Source: Bacteriovoracaceae bacterium (GTDB lineage Bacteria; Bdellovibrionota; Bacteriovoracia; Bacteriovoracales; Bacteriovoracaceae). From it: a stretch of 9,284 nt of DNA. This document shows positions 5,430 through 9,284 of this stretch, piece by piece. The notes under the pieces were generated by a model, which saw only the letters and a program-made list of their open reading frames with translations, had not been told where the DNA came from and made no database searches. A program made the translations under genes and the position numbers. The stretch covers positions 1 through 9,284 of the forward strand of contig CANFNN010000095.1 of assembly GCA_947448095.1 (NCBI GenBank), written 5' to 3'. How positions within the stretch are numbered: position 1 is the first letter of the stretch; the number at the start of each line of letters is the position of its first letter.

Positions 5430-6686
5430 ATGAAGCGCATTTTGACATTTTTGGCTTTTATTTCCCTTTCCGCACTGGCGCAAGACCCGTCAGCCTTGGT
5501 CAGTGATTTCAAAACCATGCTGCCAAAAAATGGCATCTCACCCATCTCGGATCAAGCTTTTTGTTATAATCAAAAAGGAGTCGTGGGTGGCTATCAAGTG
5601 GATAAACTTCAAAGAATAGCTTCTGTGACAAAATTACTTTCAACCTTTGCGGCTTCCGAGAATTTAGATTTAAATAAACGTTTTGAAACAAAGATTTTTA
5701 TCAGTGGTGATAGGATGCATATTGCGGGATCACGCGATCCTTATTTTGAAGAAGAAAAAATCTTGTTACTTATGATGGCCTTAAATGATTTAGGTTACAA
5801 ATCTTTCAAAACAGTGACTTTTGATAAGAATTTTCTTTTTACTGACGTAGCCCTTCAGAGTTATCAGGAAATTACTCCTGAGCACACCAGGCTAAGACTC
5901 GTTTCCTATTTTAATCCTAAAAATATCAAATTCATCCGCTCTAAATGGCTCACGGCTTTTGAGTTTGCCAAAGAAGAGAATGTTGAACTTGATAAATCGA
6001 TAACACCACTCTTGAGTGCTGCAACGGTTACTGTATCAGATCGCAATCCCATGGAGGGACTCTCGCCCACAATTTATGTTCATAAATCAAAACCCTTTCA
6101 TGCTCTTTTAAAGGCCATGAACGTCATGAGTAAAAACCTTGTGGCCCAGAATGTTTTTCTAGAGGCCACAAGAATCAAAAAATTTGAAACCTTAATGAGT
6201 GAAAAGGGAATTGATCAAAAATCTTACAAAATTTATACCGGTTCTGGCCTTCCGATTAAAACGGCTAACTCCAGGGTAGATAACCTTGCTTCATGTCGTA
6301 TGGTCATTAAAGTCGTTGAGCTGTTAGATGAGAGTATTAAAAAACATAACTTAGTCTTAAGTGATATTGTCGCTGTTAATAGTGGCCTTGATTTGGGATC
6401 TTTTCGTCATAGATTTGAAGAATATCCAGAAACTCGTGGTGCCGTGGTTTCTAAAACCGGGACACTCATGAATGCTTCGACCTTGGCAGGGATACTCTTG
6501 ATTGATGGCCCTGTGCCTTTTGCCATTCTCAATCAAACCACTGATGTCACGAACGCCAAAAAATTCCAAGATAGCTTTGTGGCGAGACTATTTTATCACT
6601 TGGGTGAGCCCACCCCACTGGATTATTCGAAAATTTCAATTTTTCCATGGGATGGTTCTTCATCAATCCTAGAACTTAGCAACTAG
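5430..6686 (+). CDS. PBP4-type D-alanyl-D-alanine carboxypeptidase/endopeptidase (peptidase S13)
   Basis: A periplasmic penicillin-binding protein of the DacB family, which removes the terminal D-Ala from stem peptides and/or cuts 4-3 cross-links. The signal peptide ends at about A17 (ALA-QD). The three active-site motifs are present: S65-V-T-K68 (nucleophile and general base), S234-K-N236, and K342-T-G344. S13 signatures IAGSRDPYF (98-106) and YTGSGLP (269-275) support the family. The distance from SxxK to SxN is 169 residues, against 244 in E. coli PBP4, while SxN to KTG is similar (108 against 111), so the insert domains are reduced. The ATG has AGGA six bases upstream. It follows the L,D-transpeptidase in the same direction after 53 nt, a plausible operon acting on the same peptidoglycan. 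Its last 18 bp overlap the end of the opposing DUF481 gene. Exact activity is inferred. Confidence 0.93.
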   Translation: MKRILTFLAFISLSALAQDPSALVSDFKTMLPKNGISPISDQAFCYNQKGVVGGYQVDKLQRIASVTKLLSTFAASENLDLNKRFETKIFISGDRMHIAGSRDPYFEEEKILLLMMALNDLGYKSFKTVTFDKNFLFTDVALQSYQEITPEHTRLRLVSYFNPKNIKFIRSKWLTAFEFAKEENVELDKSITPLLSAATVTVSDRNPMEGLSPTIYVHKSKPFHALLKAMNVMSKNLVAQNVFLEATRIKKFETLMSEKGIDQKSYKIYTGSGLPIKTANSRVDNLASCRMVIKVVELLDESIKKHNLVLSDIVAVNSGLDLGSFRHRFEEYPETRGAVVSKTGTLMNASTLAGILLIDGPVPFAILNQTTDVTNAKKFQDSFVARLFYHLGEPTPLDYSKISIFPWDGSSSILELSN

Positions 6687-7370
6687 TGCAGTCGTAAAGA
6701 GCGTATCTGTTTTATACTTAATGCCGGGAGCAGGTGAATTATCATTTCTCATTAGCACGCCTGATTTGAGCGAGAAGATACTGCTAAGAACTGCAGATAA
6801 AGAAAGTTCCGTATTTAGCTGCCAGTCTTTGTTTTGCGTAATGTTGGGAAGATATTCAAGCCAGTATTTCGTCGAAAAACTAGCATTCCATTGGTGTTGC
6901 CATTCTGTGTAGACACGGCCGTAATGACTAAAAGCAAACGTATCGTTAAGACGCTCTTCATGCATATAGCGGTAACCTAGCTCTGAGAATAACTTCGTTT
7001 TTTCTGATTCAATAAAGCGGTACTTGCCACCAAAATCTGAAATCAATCTTTTATCAATCCCAGCAAACTTATCTTTCTCTAAAGCTTCACCAGCAAATAG
7101 GCCAAAATGATTCGAAAATTGTTTTTCATAACGAAGCCCACCCATGAAATAGCGGGCCGTTTCCACACCATTGGCACGTGCATTGAGATATCTGGATTTA
7201 AAGCCAACAACATTGGATTCCCATTTGTAGTCATTGATTTGTTTCGCCGCGAAAGTCTGAGTTTGGGTATTTCCATTGGCAGCGGCTATGCCTAGCTCTG
7301 ATTCATTGGTCAGCTGTGCTTGGGCCAAAGCACTAAAGGCCAATAACATGACTGCTAAAAGGTGTTTCAT
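6669..7370 (-). CDS. DUF481 family outer-membrane beta-barrel protein (YdiY-like)
   Basis: A 233-residue exported protein. The signal peptide (MKHLLAVMLLAFSALAQA) probably ends after A18. The mature N-terminus, SELGIAAANGNTQTQTF (24-40), matches the DUF481 signature in which Gly-Asn-Thr follows the first strand. The rest alternates polar and hydrophobic residues with many Tyr, Phe and Trp, and the protein ends in Lys-Phe; a C-terminal Phe is the usual signal for outer-membrane barrel assembly. Family members are often labelled salt-induced outer membrane protein, but their function is unclear. On the minus strand the ATG has GGGAG (7375-7379) five bases upstream and a promoter with a perfect TTGACA further up. 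It overlaps the PBP4-like gene tail to tail by 18 bp. The family call is good; transport or structural role unknown. Confidence 0.87.
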   Translation of the reverse strand: MKHLLAVMLLAFSALAQAQLTNESELGIAAANGNTQTQTFAAKQINDYKWESNVVGFKSRYLNARANGVETARYFMGGLRYEKQFSNHFGLFAGEALEKDKFAGIDKRLISDFGGKYRFIESEKTKLFSELGYRYMHEERLNDTFAFSHYGRVYTEWQHQWNASFSTKYWLEYLPNITQNKDWQLNTELSLSAVLSSIFSLKSGVLMRNDNSPAPGIKYKTDTLFTTALVAKF

Positions 7371-7397
7371 TTTTCTCCCTCGGTTTGTTTGATTTAA

Positions 7398-7425
7398 CTT
7401 TTATGAATTGGACTCTTTTTGTCAA
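7398..7425 (-). promoter_or_regulatory. Sigma70-type promoter of the DUF481 gene
   Basis: On the minus strand there is TTGACA (7420-7425, full consensus), a 16-nt spacer and TAAAAG (7398-7403, 4/6). The predicted start lies near 7391, leaving a short leader with GGGAG before the ATG at 7370. Confidence 0.6.
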
Positions 7426-7436
7426 TTAATTATCTT
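7408..7436 (+). promoter_or_regulatory. Candidate promoter for the leader frame and FecR-domain gene
   Basis: TTGGAC (7408-7413), 17 nt, TATCTT (7431-7436, 4/6 matches). The predicted start is near 7443, just ahead of the GGAGG at 7447-7451. The box pair interleaves with the DUF481 promoter on the other strand. The -35 element is weak (3/6), so this is tentative. Confidence 0.35.
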
Positions 7437-7455
7437 TCGCTTTGCCGGAGGTGAG

Positions 7456-7521
7456 TTGTCTTTGTCTTATTTAAAAGCCAAAATCTTAAGTGACAGCCCT
7501 ATTATAAAAGGTTTTTTATGA
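7456..7521 (+). CDS. Possible 21-residue leader peptide ahead of the FecR-domain gene
   Basis: A TTG codon at 7456 follows GGAGG (7447-7451) by four bases, the strongest Shine-Dalgarno-like sequence in the window. The frame reads 21 codons (beginning M-S-L-S-Y-L-K-A-K) and stops at TGA 7519-7521, which overlaps the ATG of the FecR-domain gene as ATGA. Such an overlap is typical of translational coupling. The peptide has Lys, Leu and Ile but no signal peptide or run of a regulatory amino acid. Against it, the start codon is TTG, the frame is very short, and the FecR gene has its own AAAGG (7507-7511). It could be a real small protein, a coupling leader or chance. Confidence 0.35.
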   Translation: MSLSYLKAKILSDSPIIKGFL

Positions 7522-8225
7522 TTCTTTGGATACTTTCATTCACGCTCATCATCTCGGCTTCATTCGCCGAAGTTGGAAAAATCTCAAAGATGCTGGGCAA
7601 TGATGGTGCCTATGTAATGAGAGGCAGTGAAAAAATTTCTTTGGTTCAGGATTCGATGATTGAGCAGGGTGATGAAATTTTTTCCCAAGACTGCGTGATT
7701 CAGCTTTATCTTTATCCTACGACACAAATCAATCTTTCAAAAAATACTCACATTAAGATTACCGAAAGTTTAATTGTAGGTGAGGGAAACAAAGAAAAAA
7801 GTACTTCCGTTATTGGTTTTATCACCGGCCTGATTCGTCTGCAGGTAACTAAAGATGAAAATCTAGAAATTGACCAAAAAGTGGTAGCTGATGGAGTCAT
7901 CTTTGGAGTGCGCGGAACTGAATTTGAAGTTTCAAACGAAAATGATGACTTTGACCTTGATGTCCTCGAGGGAGAGGTAGAAGTTTCTTCTCCTTACGTT
8001 CAAACTTTTGTGCCCGAAATGGTAAAGGCCAATGAAGGATTTCGATTTAATAAAAAGGCCCGCAATTTTCAGCGTAGAAAATTTCGAATGAAATTTGCTA
8101 ATCATCCGGGATTTTCACGGCGTGAAGATATTCGAAAGATGTGGCAACAGAAACGAGCCGCGCAAAGACTGAAAAGGCACCAGAGAGTGAATAGTGGTCA
8201 TAATCGAAAAAGAGCTAGAAAGTAG
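7518..8225 (+). CDS. Exported FecR-domain protein with very basic C-terminal tail
   Basis: A 235-residue protein with an N-terminal signal peptide (hydrophobic 2-15, probable cleavage after A17 in SFA-EV). Residues about 45-160 form a FecR-type beta domain: a stretch like GDEIFSQDCVIQLYL (51-65), then GVIFGVRGTEFEV (126-138) and DVLEGEVEVSS (148-158), the motif pair that marks FecR domains. Unlike classical FecR anti-sigma regulators there is no transmembrane segment after the signal peptide and no sigma factor or TonB receptor nearby, so it is more like the stand-alone periplasmic FecR proteins. The final 60 residues (176-235) contain 24 Lys or Arg and only two acidic residues. A basic tail of this kind could bind anionic envelope polymers or nucleic acid; this is inference. 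The ATG has AAAGG six bases upstream. Confidence 0.88.
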   Translation: MILWILSFTLIISASFAEVGKISKMLGNDGAYVMRGSEKISLVQDSMIEQGDEIFSQDCVIQLYLYPTTQINLSKNTHIKITESLIVGEGNKEKSTSVIGFITGLIRLQVTKDENLEIDQKVVADGVIFGVRGTEFEVSNENDDFDLDVLEGEVEVSSPYVQTFVPEMVKANEGFRFNKKARNFQRRKFRMKFANHPGFSRREDIRKMWQQKRAAQRLKRHQRVNSGHNRKRARK

Positions 8226-8267
8226 TCAGATTGTTGAAATAATGGGCATTCCTTGGCCAGAAACGAC

Positions 8268-8307
8268 ATCTCTAGATCTGTTTTTAAGTATTTAGAGATT
8301 CACTTTT
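8268..8307 (+). terminator. Weak candidate terminator after the FecR-domain gene
   Basis: ATCTCTA (8268-8274) and TAGAGAT (8293-8299) are perfect inverted repeats separated by 18 nt, followed by CTTTTT at about 8302-8307. The stem is AT-rich with a large loop, so termination would be inefficient. It is the only inverted repeat of note in the 121-nt gap before the next gene. Confidence 0.3.
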
Positions 8308-8346
8308 TGGCAGCTAATTTGCTCTCTTTTCTCTCAAAGGCATTGT

Positions 8347-8766
8347 ATGAAACGCATAATCTTTGTTCTCACATTACTGATTAGTATGAGCTCTCAAGCG
8401 GCTCCTAGGTGTCATGTGAATAGTTATTTAAAGTCAGCCGAAGGCAAAGAGAAATTATCTAGCCTGGTTGAGCGCTCTAAGGGTTTGATCTTATCCAAGC
8501 TTGAGGAACTAGCGATTGAAGAAAATCAAGTTGAGATTAAGGCCATTTACCCCAAAAGTGCCAAAGATCTTCTCTCAACTCTTGTGATTAAAATTAAGGC
8601 CAAGAATCTTGAGGCCGAAGGATCAAGCTTTACCCTGACTAAAGTCATTCGCGAAGAAGATTGTGGCCTTGAAATTTCTCTCTCGGGTGGGAACTTACTG
8701 AATAAAGAAAGTGGCAAAAACTTCGGTAGTCTTGGAAGAGTAAAAGAATTTGTGCGTCTTAACTAG
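8347..8766 (+). CDS. Small secreted protein, family not recognised
   Basis: A 139-residue protein with a clear signal peptide: MKR, hydrophobic core 4-13, and cleavage at SQA or QAA around residue 18-19. The mature chain of about 120 residues is rich in Lys, Glu and Leu and has exactly two cysteines, C22 and C106, which could form one disulphide in the periplasm. The order looks like a long amphipathic helix (about 30-60) followed by beta strands (VEIKAIYP, STLVIKIKAKNL, SSFTLTKVI, LEISLSGG), a small alpha/beta fold. I recognise no family and assign no role. The ATG has AAAGG (8336-8340) six bases upstream. It lies between the FecR-domain gene and the DUF421 gene in the same direction, but the 121-nt gap upstream suggests its own transcription signal; I could not pick one out. 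Confidence 0.82.
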   Translation: MKRIIFVLTLLISMSSQAAPRCHVNSYLKSAEGKEKLSSLVERSKGLILSKLEELAIEENQVEIKAIYPKSAKDLLSTLVIKIKAKNLEAEGSSFTLTKVIREEDCGLEISLSGGNLLNKESGKNFGSLGRVKEFVRLN

Positions 8767-8800
8767 TTACTTTCAAATCTTTTTAATGTTTTAATCATTC

Positions 8801-9284
8801 ATGGAACAAATCCTTCATCTTGATGTGCCTCTCGTTAGCCTTGCCATTCGGGCAGTGGCGGTCTATCTGAGTATTCTCATTCTTCTCAGAATTTCTGGAA
8901 AAAGACAGATGGGACAAATGAATGCCACGGAATTTGTGGCGATTCTTTTAATTAGTAATGCGGTTCAAAATTCTATGAATGGCGGGGATAATTCCTTAAC
9001 TGGAGGGTTATTTCTGGCTTCTGTTTTAATCGCCACAAGCACTCTCATCTCTTATTTGACTTATAAAAGCCGCATCGCCAGTTCCATCTTTGAAGGCTCT
9101 CCCACAATTCTTATTCATAAAGGCAATATCATTCATAAGAACGTTGAAAAAGAATTGCTTAGTGATGGAGAGTTGAAGACTCTACTCAGAAAACAAGGCT
9201 TTCATAAAATCTCTGAGATCCAAGTGGCTATTTTGGAAGCCGACGGTACGTTGAGTATCACGGGAAAAAATCCTTTGAGTCATG
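8801..9284 (+). CDS. DUF421 membrane protein (YetF/YcaP-like), 3' end outside window
   Basis: An open frame from ATG 8801 runs 161 codons to the window edge. The N-terminal part has three hydrophobic segments (about residues 12-31, 43-57 and 68-88). Between them are the DUF421 motifs RISGKRQMGQM (30-40), TEFVAILLISNAVQNSM (43-59) and DNSLTGGL (63-70). The cytoplasmic part follows, with FEGSPTILIHKGNI (97-110), ELLSDGELKTLLRKQG (118-133) and IQVAILEADGTLSI (140-153), matching the YcaP/YetF soluble domain. Family members are inner-membrane proteins of unclear function; in Bacillus, relatives affect spore properties. No good Shine-Dalgarno precedes the ATG, but the motif order places the start correctly for the family. 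It follows the small secreted protein after 34 nt of T-rich sequence and could share its transcript. Confidence 0.93.
   Translation, partial: MEQILHLDVPLVSLAIRAVAVYLSILILLRISGKRQMGQMNATEFVAILLISNAVQNSMNGGDNSLTGGLFLASVLIATSTLISYLTYKSRIASSIFEGSPTILIHKGNIIHKNVEKELLSDGELKTLLRKQGFHKISEIQVAILEADGTLSITGKNPLSH

Noticed and set aside
7079..7295. Overlapping frames on both strands inside the DUF481 gene
   Set aside because: They are shadows of the barrel-protein frame, whose signal peptide, GNT motif and terminal Phe are all intact.
8242..8295. 17-codon ATG frame in the gap after the FecR-domain gene
   Set aside because: It has no Shine-Dalgarno, is very short, and overlaps an inverted repeat that better explains the region.
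1..9284. CRISPR arrays, tRNA genes, insertion sequences, phage genes or defence systems
   Set aside because: No regularly spaced repeats, cloverleaf, transposase motifs, terminal inverted repeats or known defence-gene signatures were seen on either strand.

Overview
The window reads as part of a Gram-negative chromosome of moderate to low GC (roughly 40%), with no sign of phage, transposon or CRISPR content. It holds a complete bacterial type A-like RNase P RNA, two shikimate-pathway genes, and a long run of exported envelope proteins: a lipoprotein, an L,D-transpeptidase, a PBP4-type peptidase, a DUF481 outer-membrane barrel, a FecR-domain protein and a small secreted protein. This mixture, together with rnpB next to a C4 zinc-ribbon coiled-coil gene, would suit a member of the former Deltaproteobacteria, most likely Bdellovibrionota (Bacteriovorax/Peredibacter-like). 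That placement is an inference from gene content and was not tested by a search.

Layout. 1-559: the 3' end of an unidentified gene (+), then rnpB on the minus strand with a good sigma70-type promoter (TTGCCC-17-TATGAT). 560-955: a small lipoprotein (+). 966-1649: zinc-ribbon protein (-), convergent with the lipoprotein and divergent from aroB across 27 nt. 1677-3846: aroB and aroA (+), overlapping and probably translationally coupled; aroB has no Shine-Dalgarno and may be leaderless. 3958-6686: a YkuD-type L,D-transpeptidase and a PBP4/S13-family D,D-peptidase (+), separated by a perfect 18-bp palindrome. 6669-7370: DUF481 beta-barrel protein (-), whose 3' end overlaps the peptidase gene by 18 bp. 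7371-7517: an intergenic region where two divergent candidate promoters interleave, followed by a 21-codon leader frame that overlaps the next gene by ATGA. 7518-8225: FecR-domain protein (+) with a very basic tail. 8347-8766: small secreted protein (+). 8801-9284: start of a DUF421 (YetF/YcaP-like) membrane protein (+), cut by the window edge.

How the genes relate. aroB and aroA provide steps 2 and 6 of chorismate synthesis. The L,D-transpeptidase and the PBP4-like enzyme both act on peptidoglycan peptides in the periplasm, one forming or exchanging bonds at a meso-DAP tetrapeptide and the other removing D-Ala or cutting 4-3 cross-links. With the DUF481, FecR and DUF421 genes beside them, the right two-thirds of the window is an envelope-biology neighbourhood. 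I found no convincing new multi-gene system. The points most worth a second look are an RNase P RNA that appears to lack P13 and P14, an EF-hand-like calcium loop in the L,D-transpeptidase, the leader frame with interleaved promoters ahead of the FecR gene, and the basic tail of the FecR protein.
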